This document shows, in pieces, positions 23,048 through 33,797 of a stretch of DNA of 64,000 nt (positions are counted from its first letter, which is position 1; each line of letters starts with the position of its first letter). The DNA comes from Spinacia oleracea (Eukaryota > Streptophyta > Magnoliopsida > Caryophyllales > Amaranthaceae). The translations under genes and the position numbers were made by a program. The stretch lies in NCBI RefSeq assembly GCF_020520425.1, contig NC_079487.1, forward strand, positions 11,765,501-11,829,500, read 5' to 3'. The notes beneath the pieces were generated by a model. The model was not told the origin of the DNA. It searched no databases and saw nothing but the letters and a program-made list of their open reading frames with translations.

Positions 23048-26000
23048 ATGGCAAACAACAATCAAAACATCATCATGGGTTCTGAGCTTATGGTCAAGCT
23101 GAACCTGACAAATTTTCTTGAATGGGAAGCTAAGCTAGTTGAAATAGTCAAACTCAATGGACTTGAGTATGTACTATCACATCCCATGCCAAGCTACTAT
23201 GCCAGAGACATGACCCCTGAGAGATTTTACGCCTGGGATGCGGATCTCAAAAAGGTTATGAGTCTCATGCTGAACAATATCCCTGATGATTGGGCTAGAA
23301 GGTTTGTAGCCTATGAACCTTTTACGCTCATCAAGAATCTGAGGGATATCTGTCGTGGAAGTACGGAGGACAGGGACCTGAACGTCCATGAGTTGATTGA
23401 ATCAATGTCTGGGCTAAAGGTTAGTTCTCCCAACAGGTGTTATAGGATGGAGGTCCAAGAAACACATGTTCAGCTCCTTCGCACTAAACAGAGGGTAGGC
23501 GTCCCACTGAGGTTCCATGTGGATCTTATGTGTTCATATTTTGATCGCCTAAGTCTACTAGGAACACCAATAAGCGAAAGGATGGCAGTCTCTGTCTTGC
23601 TCAATTCACTACACAGTGGGTTTGGTCGCTTCAAGCAACAATACCTAAGTGAACCAAGAGAAGAAACAGTTGCAGAATTTATTCACCTTGTCAGAAAGGC
23701 TGAAATAGTACTGGACTGTGAAGCCAAAGATTTACTCAAGGCTAGAAAGAGACCATTCAAGAAAGGTGGAAAGTCCAAGGGCAATGCTAAATCAAAGCAG
23801 GACAAGTCCACATCAAGCTGTCTTTATTGTGATGGAATAGGCCATTACAAAAGAGAATGTCCAAAGCTAAAGGAAGATCAGAAGAACGGAACAGTCGTTC
23901 CATCTTCAGGTATTTTCGTTATAGACTGTATACTTGCTAATTCAACTTCTTGGGTATTAGATACAGGTTGTGGCTCACACTTATGTTCCAATCCACAGGG
24001 ACTAAGAAGAAGTAGAAAGTTAAGCAAGGGTGAAGTCGACCTACGAGTGGGAAATGGAGCACGGATTGCTGCATTAGCCGTAGGAACTTACTATTTGTCG
24101 TTGCCCTCCGGGCTAGTTTTGGAACTGGAAGAATGTTTCCATGTTCCAAGTCTTACTAAAAACATCATTTCAGTTTCTTGCTTAGATGCTAAGGGATTTT
24201 CCTTTATAATAAAAGACAATAGTTGTTCGTTTTATTTTAAAGAGATGTTTTATGGATCTGCTAGATTAGTCAATGGACTTTATTTATTAGATCACGACAA
24301 ACAAGTATATAACATAAATACCAAAAAGGCCAAAAAGGATGATTCAGATCTCACCTATCTGTGGCATTGTCGATTAGGCCATATAAACTTGAAACGCTTA
24401 GAAAGACTTCAAAGGGAAGGAATTCTAGAACCATTTGACTTAGAGGATTATGGTAAATGCGAATCATGTTTACTTGGCAAAATGACAAAGCAACCTTTCT
24501 CTAAAGTCGGAGAAAGAGCAAATGAACTATTGGGTTTAATCCATACAGATGTATGTGGACCAATGAGTACAAATGCTAGAGGTGGTTTCAGCTACTTTAT
24601 CACTTTCACTGATGACTTCAGTAGGTATGGTTATGTCTACCTAATGAAGCATAAGTCTGAATCCTTTGACAAATTCAAGGAATTTCAGAGTGAAGTAGAG
24701 AATCAATTAGGCAAGAAGATCAAGGCACTGCGGTCTGATAGAGGCGGTGAATATCTGAGCTATGAATTTGATGACCATCTGAAAGAATGTGGAATTCTAT
24801 CAGAATTGACTCCTCCTGGAACACCACAATGGAACGGTGTGTCAGAACGGAGGAACAGAACCTTGCTAGACATGGTCAGGTCAATGATGGGTCAGGCCGA
24901 ACTTCCATTAGAATTTTGGGGACATGCACTAAATACAGCTGCACTCACTATAAATAGAGCTCCGTCTAAAGCTGTCGAAAAGACTCCATACGAATTATGG
25001 TTTGGAAAGCCTCCAAATGTGTCTTTTCTTAAGATTTGGGGATGTGAAGTATACGTCAAACGATTAATTTCAGACAAACTTCATCCAAAATCTGACAAAT
25101 GTATCCTTGTGGGCTATCCAAAGGAAACAAAGGGGTATTACTTCTACAATACATCTGAGAACAAAGTGTTTGTTGCTCGAGATGGTGTCTTTTTGGAGAA
25201 GGATCACATTTCCAAAATGACAAGTGGGAGAAAAGTAGACCTCGAAGAAATTCGAGTCGAACAACAAACTCTAGAGAATGCTCAAGATGACATTCAGGAT
25301 GAAACTCAGAGATCTTTAGAAAAATCTGGTGAGAATCATGGTCAATCTAGAAATGTTACCCCGCGTAGATCGCAAAGATATAGATCTCAACCGGAGAGGT
25401 ACTTAGGTATTTTGACGAACGAGAGCTATGACGTTCTATTACTTGAAAGTGATGAACCTGCGACTTACAAGCAAGCTATGACGAGCCCTAGCTCCAAGCA
25501 ATGGCAAGAAGCCATGCAATCTGAATTAGACTCCATGTCTGAAAACCAAGTATGGGATTTGGTCGATTTGCCAGATGGCTACCAAGCCATTGGAAGCAAA
25601 TGGGTTTTCAAACTGAAAAAGGACAAGGATGGGAAACTTGAAGTTTTCAAAGCTAGATTGGTTGCAAAAGGTTACAGGCAAGTCCACGGTGTGGATTACG
25701 ATGAAACCTTTTCACCAGTTGCAATGCTAAAGTCTATTCGAATAATGTTAGCAATCGCTGCATATTACGATTACGAAATATGGCAGATGGATGTCAAAAC
25801 TGCTTTCTTAAACGGCGTTTTAACAGAAACTGTGTTTATGACACAGCCTGAAGGTTTTGAGGATCCAAAGAATGCTAAAAAGGTATGCAAGCTAAAGAAA
25901 TCAATCTACGGATTGAAGCAGGCATCCAGGAGCTGGAATATACGTTTTGATGAAGCAGTCAGTGACTTTGGTTTCATCAAGAACGCGGACGAATCTTGTG

Positions 26001-27035
26001 TATACAAGAAGGTCAGTGGGAGCAAAATTGCTTTCCTAGTATTATATGTCGACGACATATTGCTTATCGGAAATAACATTCCTATGTTGAACTCTGTCAA
26101 GATTTGGCTTGGGAAATGTTTTTCGATGAAGGATCTAGGAGAAGCACAGTACATATTGGGCATCAAGAATTTACAGAGATAGATCTAAAAAGATGATTGG
26201 ACTTAGTCAAAGCACTTATATCAATAAGGTGCTTGATAGGTTCAAGATGGCGGACTCCAAGCGAGGCTACCTACCCATGTCTCATGGAATGACTCTAAGC
26301 AAGACTCAGTGCCCAAAAACACTTGATGAGCGTAGACGAATGAGTGGGATTCCATATGCATCATTGATTGGTTCAATAATGTATGCTATGATATGTACAC
26401 GCCCGGATGTTGCGTACGCACTCAGTGCTACGAGCAGATACCAGTCAGACCCAGGAGAGGCGCATTGGACTGCTGCCAAGAACATTCTGAAGTACCTGAA
26501 AAGGCACAAAGATGACTTCCTGGTCTATGGTGGAGATGATGAATTAATTGTTAAAGGCTATACGGACGCAAGTTTCCAAACCGACAAAGATGATTTCAGA
26601 TCACAGTCTGGGTTTGTCTTCTGCCTCAACGGAGGAGCAGTAAGCTGGAAAAGTGCTAAGCAAAGCACCATTGCGGATTCTACAACTGAAGCGGAGTACA
26701 TTGCTGCACATGAAGCAGCAAAGGAAGCTATATGGCTAAGGAAGTTCATAGGAGAACTTGGTGTAGTCCCCTCCATTAAAGGACCAATAGCCCTGTATTG
26801 TGATAATAACGGAGCTATTGCACAGGCAAAAGAGCCTAGACACCACCAGAGAGTCAAGCATGTACTTCGTAGATTTCACCTTCTACGAGAGTTCGTTGAA
26901 AGAAAAGAAGTCGAGATAAGCAAAATTGGAACTGATGACAACATATCAGATCCATTAACTAAACCTCTGCCGCAAGCGAAGCACAACTCGCACACTGCAG
27001 CTATGGGAATCAAGCATATTGGAGAATGGCTTTGA
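23048..27035 (+). pseudogene. Copia Gag-Pol polyprotein with one frameshift
   Basis: I start at the ATG at 23048 (MANNNQN) rather than the in-frame ATG at 23006, because the Gag-like region begins there. Order: Gag; CCHC zinc knuckle CLYCDGIGHYKREC (about residue 258); protease with DTGCGSH (about 305); integrase with an HHCC region (about 438-470) and core residues in HTDVCGP, SDRGGEY and SERRNR (about 499, 563, 600); reverse transcriptase with YVDDILL (about 1000). The frame stops at TAG 26180-26182. The same protein continues in another frame from about 26170 to TGA at 27033-27035 with RNase H motifs (ADSTTEAEYIAAHE, YCDNNGAIA). An extra base near 26166-26169 explains the shift. Nothing else appears broken. 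The protein normally forms the particle and carries out reverse transcription and integration. Confidence 0.95.
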
Positions 27036-27872
27036 TGTCTCTGTTTAATGTTTTAAAGTTTTAGAGTTTAAATCTTTGTAAAACATTATTGGTTAATCAT
27101 TCACAATAAATGAAAGAAATTCATTTTTCCATTTAATTTGTGGTTTATTAAATGATGAGTCCCTTCAACTTGACGATATATTCAAGATAGACTGTCAGGA
27201 CCAGTCCTGTGACTAAGAAATGTCTATCAAGTGAACTTGAATGTCAAAGGTTGAAAATGGTCCCTAATTGGAGTTTTCTATAAAATTGGACGCATAGAAA
27301 ACGTTAGACGATTAGAGTGCAAGATGACTAGTAGTTCTGTTTCTTGAACTATGTGGACATGGCAATGTCATAATCATTTTGCATAGATACTTACTTTGGG
27401 AAGACTAGTATCGGACAAGACCTATGAAACTTTACTGTAAGAGATGAAAGTCTGTCATAAGTAAATTTCATTAAATTATTAGACACTAAATCCTCAATAC
27501 CTGAGTGATTTGAGATTACTTGTTTGAGAACTGGTTGCTTTGACGTTGACCAACCGTCGCACCGTAAAAGGAGGCTATAAAGGCAACGCTCAGGTAATCA
27601 CCTATCAAACGAAGTCTAATCTCAAGATCGCAAGATTGGGATTGTCCTCCCATAAATCGGGATGAGATGCTTAAAAGTTGTACAAGGCCACTCGGAGAGC
27701 TAGAAACTGTGAAATGCATGGCCGTGCTCGGATGAATCATAGGCTATGATTATCTGTTTATTTGATCAGTTGAACTCTGAAACCGAGGAACACCTCTGGA
27801 CATAATAAGGATGACAACTCTTACCTTATGTTCAAGAGCAAGCATCAAGCGACAAAGGAATTAGGAAATGCA
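27036..27872 (+). other. 3' noncoding region of copia copy 1
   Basis: This sequence lies between the Pol stop and the polypurine tract. Copy 2 carries its inverse to the right of its LTR (63197-64000), and the two copies are close in sequence. No coding sequence is supported. Confidence 0.7.
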
Positions 27873-27900
27873 CACTTGTCCCTAAGGACAAGTGGGAGAC
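27873..27900 (+). promoter_or_regulatory. Polypurine tract with adjoining hairpin
   Basis: AAGTGGGAGAC immediately precedes the 3' LTR and is the expected plus-strand primer. It overlaps a perfect 9-bp stem with a 4-base loop (CACTTGTCC ctaa GGACAAGTG, 27873-27894). Copy 2 keeps the same stem, with TTAG as loop when read on the plus strand. Confidence 0.75.
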
Positions 27901-29106
27901 TGAAGGAAATAATGCCCTTGGTCCAAGTATGCATTCTATGTTAAGTCTAATAAATGCGGTTCAGTATTAATTAACAAGTTAATAATTCAGTGAGATCAAG
28001 TGAGCTGAATGCCTAGCTAGAGGCCGCTTCAGTTCAAGTGGAATTAATGATATTAATCCACAGCTTACTCTTGACTGAACCCGTAGGGTCACACAAATAG
28101 TACGTAAACGGATCAAGTATTTAATGGCATTAAATACTCCATCTATGAATATTCGGAACTGACGGATCTTGGTTTCAGTGGGAGCTAAGATCGTCACAGG
28201 CAAGAAATGAATACTCCGGAAACGATGATATTGCCGGAAACGGAAATATGGATCGTATCGGAAATATGAATATTATCCAAGTCGTAGATGTTGCCGGAAA
28301 CGGAAACATGGTACGTATCGGAAAATATTATTGGAAATGGAAATTTAATCGGAAGCGTATCGTACGAATTAGCATCGGACGAGGCTTGCCGGACGAAGGC
28401 CCAGCACGAAGCCGGGGCCATCGCCCAGCAAGCATGCGCGCCACAAAGCCCAGCCAAGGCAGCGGCCAGGCCTACCGCAAGGCAGGCCCAGCGCGCGCCA
28501 AGAGGCCACGGCTGCGTGGGCCGTGCCGCGCGGGCTGCTGCTCGCACGCGCATGGGCAGCCCTTGTGGCTGCCGTGTGTGTGTGAGTTTGTGCTCATGCG
28601 TGATTCCTGAATCTACAAGAGTCAGTGTATGATTAAGTTTCTATTCCTAATTGGATAAATTAATTAAATAGAATTCATGTAGGATTCTAATTCCAATTAA
28701 TTCGCATCCTACTAGGATTACGATTCCTTTTCCATAACTCTATAAATAAAGGCCTAGGGGTCATAATTTATACACAAGTTTCAAAGTATTCAAAAGTGAG
28801 TTTTTTGAGAGAAAATCAAACACACATCTTGCTCAAAAGTGCCGAAATTTTCTAGTACCTTAAGGGCGATTCTAGTTGGTCAATCTTAAGGCGGATCCGG
28901 ACGTGCTGTGGACTATCTACGGAGGGACGACACTTGGAGTCCTAAAAGACTTGTTCTTGTTCGGTTCGGGCGCAGGTAGGGAGGGCACGCAACAAAGAGT
29001 ATGCATCTAAATTATGCTATATGATTATGTGTAAATAATATGTTGTCCTGGGTTAATGGTTGTTTCCGCATGATCTATGTAATGTCATATGTATCATAAC
29101 CTAACA
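27901..29106 (+). repeat. 3' LTR of copia copy 1
   Basis: It is the same length as the 5' LTR (1,206 bp) and differs at two visible positions. It ends CCTAACA directly against the GTTGT duplication and the resumed TNP2 frame. Confidence 0.97.
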
Positions 29107-29289
29107 GTTGTTGCCCAAGGAAAAAGACATATTTTGGGTATTGATGATGTTGTAGATGAAGATGAGTATGATGAGTATGATGACACACCTCCGTTACCAA
29201 TGGTTGTTCAACCATTGCCAGAAGAGGAGGATGCAAATAATACTAATCATATGCGTACAGATCATACGGAAGGAATATGGGCTAACTAG

Positions 29290-30450
29290 TGAAGCTTAAC
29301 TATATTAACAAACTTCCCCAAGGTTAATACAACACCTTTGAATTGTACAACCATGTCTTATTAACCATATCTAACCTACTTCTTCATATGCTAACCCCCT
29401 CGGCCCTCCTAACCCAATAAGAGAACTCAGAGTAACACACCTCATCTACATTGGGATGCAATGAAATCCCACATTTAACACTAAGTTAGATCCCCTCTCG
29501 TATGTTGTTTCATTATTCTTCATCACAAACCGACCACCAAGATACAGCCTAATATTAATCGGCTCCATTAACTTATACCAACTTACCAATTAAGTGCAAT
29601 CTACATTTATCCTACCATGCATTAAACCTGATTCATACAACATACAACATACAACAACAAAAACTAACTTCAATGTCAAGATTTATGCAACAAATTTCCA
29701 ACATTTACACAACACTTGAACAAATTTCAATTTAGGTTTCAACTACCCAAGCAAGTACGTAGTGCGTGTATTGTGTATACTATAAACATCAATTAATTAA
29801 ACGAGCTACTACAATTCAATTAATTCATCTAATCAAGATTAATTCGTATTATAGTAGCAAAGGACACGCCTATTACCCGTCCCCAGTAAATAATACAATT
29901 AACCCCTAATTTTTTAAATTAAACACACAAATTAGGGTTTAAAAATTGAAAATTACATGGGTATGTTTTTGTATTTGTCTTTAATTGGTCACCCCCTTTC
30001 CTTGTTGATGAAGTCGTCTCATGTTAGTTACTAGTGATTGCATGTTCATATTGATCATGGAGAATACGTCCACTTACTTACCCTTGTCTACATATTAATT
30101 GTGTCGACGTGTAGTGTCATAAGAATAAATTAGTACGTGGAAACAAATAATTTTCATTTTGATGAGTGCTTAAATGTAACGAATATTCTAAGTCCATCGG
30201 ATCAACGACGGTGGTATTGATTTCCTATATATAATTCTTCAAAAACAAGTTCATATACTTAAAATAATTAATTCTCAACTTGAACATCTATCAGCTGGCA
30301 ATAACGTAGCATGCATGATTTGAGGCGCCTTTCTTTCGATTTAGTATCAGTAATAAAGGACTTTGTTATAGCTGGTCAATTTCTAATAAACCCAATTTAA
30401 CAGCATGATCAGGTCATTAACCTTGATTTAGAAAAAAAAACTAGTACTCA
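29290..30450. other. Sequence after the CACTA-3 TNP2 stop, nothing recognised
   Basis: AT-rich sequence with no supported gene. I looked for a TNP1-like exon or a CCACTAGTG terminus and found neither. Confidence 0.5.
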
Positions 30451-30729
30451 CACTACAAGAAATTGTACTATTAACGACGGGAAATCCCGTCGCGAAAGGC
30501 CAATAATCGTTGATTAACGACGGGATTTCCTGTCCCGAACCCGTCACAAAAGGGGGCCGTCGTTAATAGAAATCCCGTCGTAAATCCGTCGTAAACCCGT
30601 CGTAAAAGACATTTGCGACGGTTATTCCCGTTATCGTTTGGTTGTTAGCCCCGTCGCAAAAGGCTTTTACGACGGGATTTTTGACCCGTCGTAATTAGAT
30701 TGTTGTTAAAGATACAAATTCTTGTAGTG
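30451..30729. mobile_element. CACTA-type MITE (copy 2, inverted)
   Basis: The ends are CACTACAAGAAATTGTAC and the inverse of CACTACAAGAATTTGTATC. TCA is duplicated on both sides (30448-30450 and 30730-30732). The 279-bp body matches the MITE at 13353-13609 in reverse orientation, including the paired GACGGGAAATCCCGTCG hairpin. Confidence 0.88.
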
Positions 30730-31253
30730 TCAATTTGTTGAGGATAATATAAAATACTGGTGTCTTTGGCAATTGGCATACATAACACGGAGTACTACGT
30801 ATGTATGAAAGTGATAATGTGATTGAACAATTTGCATCAAGGGGGAAGTTGCATGTGACGATATATCCACCAGGCTTGGACACTTTATAAAATTTTACGT
30901 TAGGGTAAATTTTTCGACAATGTGTCATATACAAACTGGAGCGATCCCCAGGTCCACCAAGCTCATTTGCGTGCTAAATCAACGGTAGAGAACGACGTCA
31001 TTCTTTATGTATCTTTTGGAGCTTGATTAGTTTTCTTTTTCTTTTTTTTTAAAAAAAATCTTAATTTCTTAGTAGACTAATTCTATGTCAAAAAAAAAGA
31101 AGGTAAACTTCGTTTCGATCTGGCCCCTCTATCATAAAATATATGTAAAATACGATCCAAGTGGATGTTTAGGCATTGAATAATTTAATTGTATTATTAT
31201 AAAAGGTATACGTCATTAGGTTACGTGATACACTGATCGAATTTGAAGTTTAC
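30730..31253. other. Upstream region of the knottin gene
   Basis: AT-rich, no coding sequence. It probably contains the promoter of the gene at 31319. Confidence 0.4.
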
Positions 31254-31260
31254 TATAAAA
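31254..31260 (+). promoter_or_regulatory. TATA box of the knottin gene
   Basis: TATAAAA in the context TACTATAAAAAGC lies 65 bp before the ATG. This spacing fits a short plant 5' untranslated region. Confidence 0.55.
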
Positions 31261-31318
31261 AGCTAACTGATTTAAACTATGAAGTAATCAGACAAAATAT
31301 TTGATAAAAGCAAATTAC

Positions 31319-31504
31319 ATGATGAATACAAAGAAATATGTTGAAGTTCTGCTATTCTTGGTTACAATTATATTTATGATGGTGACAATGGGTACGGCCC
31401 AAATTGAGAATTTCGCATGCACGGAATTGGGAAATTTGTGTACATTTGGTGGGTGTTGTCAACCCTTCTCTTGCAGCGGATGGGTTTTTGGTCATTGCCA
31501 ATAA
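31319..31504 (+). CDS. Secreted knottin-type cysteine-rich peptide precursor
   Basis: This is a 61-residue precursor. I start at the ATG at 31319; a second ATG follows directly. Residues 1-27 form a signal peptide (basic MMNTKKY, then a long hydrophobic run ending in GTAQ). The mature part has six cysteines at 34, 41, 46, 47, 52 and 60, spaced C-X6-C-X4-CC-X4-C-X7-C with one residue after the last. This is an inhibitor-cystine-knot pattern and closely resembles the spacing of the alpha-amylase inhibitor knottin of amaranth, apart from a shorter second loop. Relatives act outside the cell as inhibitors of insect digestive enzymes or as antimicrobial peptides; the target here is unknown. The frame is intact, has a TATA box upstream and needs no intron. 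It stands alone among transposons and could be either an active gene or a recent orphan. Confidence 0.75.
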   Translation: MMNTKKYVEVLLFLVTIIFMMVTMGTAQIENFACTELGNLCTFGGCCQPFSCSGWVFGHCQ

Positions 31505-31925
31505 GTTTATGCAAGTCGGCCGGTCTATTAAAGGTGGGTAGATTTATCAAATATTGATATCAAAAATTAATATGTTGAACTAATAATGATGAAATGAGAG
31601 TTTCATACTTGTAGTATAAGCATTTCCTAATTCTATTATTCTGATTCTATCATACTATTATCGGCTGAATATGAAACAACTATCCACTTTTGATAGGTGG
31701 ATTTCTATTTTATTTTTTGTTTAAAGGTAAGAAGAAATATATTACTTTAAGAGCCCCTTTGGTCGAGGGTCACTCCTATATTATGTTATTGTCTTGTACT
31801 ATATTGTACTAGTCTTATATGGACGCGATGCCTGCGAGAAAATATCAGAACTTTAAGTTGTTTTATTGCAACTAATTACCAAAAATAATATGCCACAAAA
31901 TTTATTCACAAAGTTCATCAAAATA
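31505..31925. other. Knottin 3' flank, nothing else recognised
   Basis: AT-rich sequence between the knottin stop codon and the LINE insertion point. The 13-bp LINE target duplication is at 31913-31925. Confidence 0.5.
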
Positions 31926-33033
31926 TTGCCATTCAAATATTTGGGGGTCCCTATATGCTCTAAGAAGATCTCTGTGGCTCAGTGTGCTCATTTGGTGGAT
32001 AAGATGATCACTAGGATAAAAATTTGGAGTTCTAGGAATTTATCCTATACAGCAAGAATGCATCTTGTTAATTCAGTTTTACTAAGTTTGCACATGTATT
32101 GGGCACAAATTTATGTGCTTCTAAAGGGTGTTCTTCAAGATATAGTGAAGATCCGCAGAGCCTTCCTATGGAGTGGCCATGCTTTCATTCATAAACCAAG
32201 CAACATATAGCTTGGGATAAAGTTTGTAGTGACAAGCACACTGGGGGTTGGGGTTTAGAGATGTTCAGAAGTGGAATATTGCCTTTATGGGGAAATATGT
32301 TTGGGCTTTAGTCAAGAAGCAGGATAATCTGTGGATTAGGGGGATTAATTCAGTCTACTTAAAGGATGGGGATTGGTGGGAGTATCAGCCTGGTTCTACT
32401 GCTAGCTGGTACTGGAAACAAGTGTGCAATACAAAGGAGCAGCTAAAACAGTTTTTTACTTGTGCAGATTTTGAGAACATGCCTCATTATTCAGTGAAAC
32501 AAGTGTATGAGAAACTCCTAGGGGACAAGCCAAGGGTGCATTGGGATAAAATGGTGTGGAATAGGCTGAATGTTCCAAAACATAGATTCATTTGCTGGTT
32601 GGCTGTTCATTCAAAGCTTCAGACTACAGACAAACTAGCAAAGATTGGCATTAGTCAATCTGCTAGTTGCTTGATTTGTGGCTTGGATGATGAGACTCAT
32701 CAGCATCTCTTCTTTCAGTGCCAGTATAGTAAGCAAATTATTATAGCAGTCCATCAGTGGATAGGTTTCTCTATTCATGGCAATTTGGTTCAGTTAGTCA
32801 GAAAAGCTGGACAAAGTAAAGCTTCAAAGTTCAGGAAGCATGTGTATTTTGCAGCTGTTGGTGCTGCTGTCTACCTGATCTGGAGGTGTAGAAACACAAG
32901 TTTTTGGGATAATTCCATTCCCACTGTCAGTCAGAGTATGAAGGATTTGAAGCAAATGGCCAAGAGCGGAATTCAGGTAGTTCTGCCAAAATATGTAAGC
33001 AAGAGAGATAGTGAATGGTTCACAAACTTGTAA
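31926..33033 (+). pseudogene. LINE ORF2 C-terminal remnant (RT end and zf-RVT region)
   Basis: The sequence opens with LPFKYLGVPI, the usual motif at the end of the plant LINE reverse transcriptase. It continues with RIKIWSSRNLSYTARMHLV and, after two frameshifts, a region ending in a zf-RVT-type cysteine/histidine cluster (CLICGLDDETHQHLFFQC). One shift is an extra TA near 32205; the other is a lost T near 32262. The remaining frame runs to TAA at 33031-33033. Endonuclease and catalytic reverse transcriptase parts are missing, so this copy was dead on arrival. Confidence 0.9.
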
Positions 33034-33199
33034 TAGCCTTTTAGGCATTCTGGTTGTGTATTAGAGCTTGTTTAGCTTTGTGTTTGCTGATTTCAAGGGC
33101 ATAGAGTACAACCTAGTTGGTTTGTATGACTTGGAATTGGCTTAAGTTGTAATTGTTTGATCCAATTAATATATTTCTCTCTTGCTTAGCAAAAAAAAT
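31926..33199 (+). mobile_element. 5'-truncated LINE (L1-type) insertion
   Basis: The insertion starts inside coding sequence of a LINE ORF2 and ends in an A-run at 33191-33198. A perfect 13-bp duplication, GTTCATCAAAATA, flanks it (31913-31925 and 33200-33212). Severe 5' truncation, an A-tail and a duplication of this size are the hallmarks of target-primed reverse transcription. Confidence 0.95.
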
Positions 33200-33212
33200 G
33201 TTCATCAAAATA

Positions 33213-33379
33213 AAAATTATATATTGTCCCTAATTTTTTTGGTAAGATAAAGAACTTTATTACCAAAATGTAGAAAATAATCAAAATACAACCACAGAAG
33301 TAACAAATACCAATTAAGTGAGCACAGCCGCCCCCTCAAGAAAACAAATAACAAAGCAACAGATTAGCATCCAGTCTGC
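33213..33379 (-). other. Possible A-tailed 3' fragment in minus orientation
   Basis: Read on the minus strand this stretch ends in GGTAATAAAGTTCTTTATCTTACC followed by a short A-run, which resembles a polyadenylated element end. It directly follows the asparagine synthetase fragment on that strand. Confidence 0.35.
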
Positions 33380-33797
33380 GTAGTATAGCATTTGGGGCAG
33401 GAAAAGCCTCAGAGAACCAAGTGGGGTTGTACCAACGGCGAAAAACTGCCAGTTTTGCTTGAGTACATATGACCAGGAGGAAAGGATTCCAAATGTTCAC
33501 AGTCATTATCTAAACCTTTCACCTCTGATATGATGAGATCCAAACTGAATCTCAATACCAACAAAAAGCTCGAATACATCAGTGCATATTACTACCGGAT
33601 GAATGAAAAAACTATATTTATCGAATTAAAAAAGGAGAGAAAACAATGCATTACCATTAGAGACCCCAAGCAATATAAAGGGATGTAATATCAATAGCAT
33701 CGCGAGCTGCAATATAATTGTTGTCTCGTGTGTCCAACAACACAAAAGAGAACACTCCATCCAACATATAAATGAAGTTTTCTCGATGCTCCTCGTA
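33380..33797 (-). pseudogene. Asparagine synthetase (glutamine-hydrolysing) gene fragment
   Basis: Two exon-like blocks on the minus strand match the N-terminal glutaminase half of plant asparagine synthetase. Block A (33797 to 33665), between an AATCAG acceptor and a GTCTCT donor, encodes EEHRENFIYMLDGVFSFV, then LLDTRDNNYIAARDAI and SLYIAWG. Block B (33550 to about 33390) gives SVWISS, then after frame damage DNDCEH, FPPGHMYSSK and, in a shifted frame, RRWYNPTWFSEAFP. The intron between them is retained, so this is a genomic copy rather than a processed one. The glycine normally between ARDAI and TSLYI is replaced by D. The enzyme makes asparagine from aspartate and glutamine; this fragment lacks the rest of the gene and is not functional. 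It is either a relic of a local gene or sequence carried by a transposon. Confidence 0.8.

Larger units (their letters stand above)
18936..29106 (+). mobile_element. Full-length Ty1/copia LTR retrotransposon (copy 1)
   Basis: The element is 10,171 bp with 1,206-bp LTRs, TG...CA ends (TGAAGG...CCTAACA) and a perfect 5-bp duplication GTTGT at 18931-18935 and 29107-29111. It has a tRNA-iMet-type primer site, a 2.9-kb leader, a Gag-Pol region with integrase before reverse transcriptase (copia order), a noncoding 3' segment and a polypurine tract. I saw only two differences between the LTRs. One single-base frameshift separates reverse transcriptase from RNase H. I did not assign a copia lineage. 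Confidence 0.97.
14000..29289 (+). mobile_element. CACTA-3, 3'-truncated and split by a copia element
   Basis: The 5' terminus CACTAGTGGAAAAAACCCC begins at 14000. It is followed by subterminal repeats to about 14280, a CCA-rich leader, introns and the TNP2 gene. The TNP2 frame is interrupted at 18935 by the copia element and resumes at 29107. No TNP1-like gene and no opposite terminus could be found between 29290 and 30450, so the 3' half has probably been lost. The end given is the TNP2 stop codon, not a true terminus. Confidence 0.75.
15847..29289 (+). pseudogene. TNP2-type CACTA transposase, disrupted by the copia insertion
   Basis: The ATG at 15847 begins MSRRWMYG, matching the start MDRSWMYG of the intact TNP2 of CACTA-4. 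Domains in order: N-terminal transposase-associated region with CPCRDCNN (about residues 5-80), Transposase_21 around LCTDGMNP (about 320-500), DUF4218 (about 640-770) and DUF4216 (about 958-1030). Coding reaches 18935 and continues after the retroelement to TAG at 29287-29289, ending in an acidic tail with MRTDHTEG. Counting the 5-bp duplication once, the two parts total 1089 codons including stop, against 1090 for the CACTA-4 gene. No other break was noticed, so the insertion is probably the only disabling change in this ORF. As it stands the protein would run from WRVV into LTR-encoded residues and stop. Confidence 0.92.

Noticed and set aside
29290-30450. Opposite terminus or second gene of CACTA-3
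   Set aside because: No CCACTAGTG-type end and no TNP1-like exon could be found, so no right boundary is claimed beyond the TNP2 stop.
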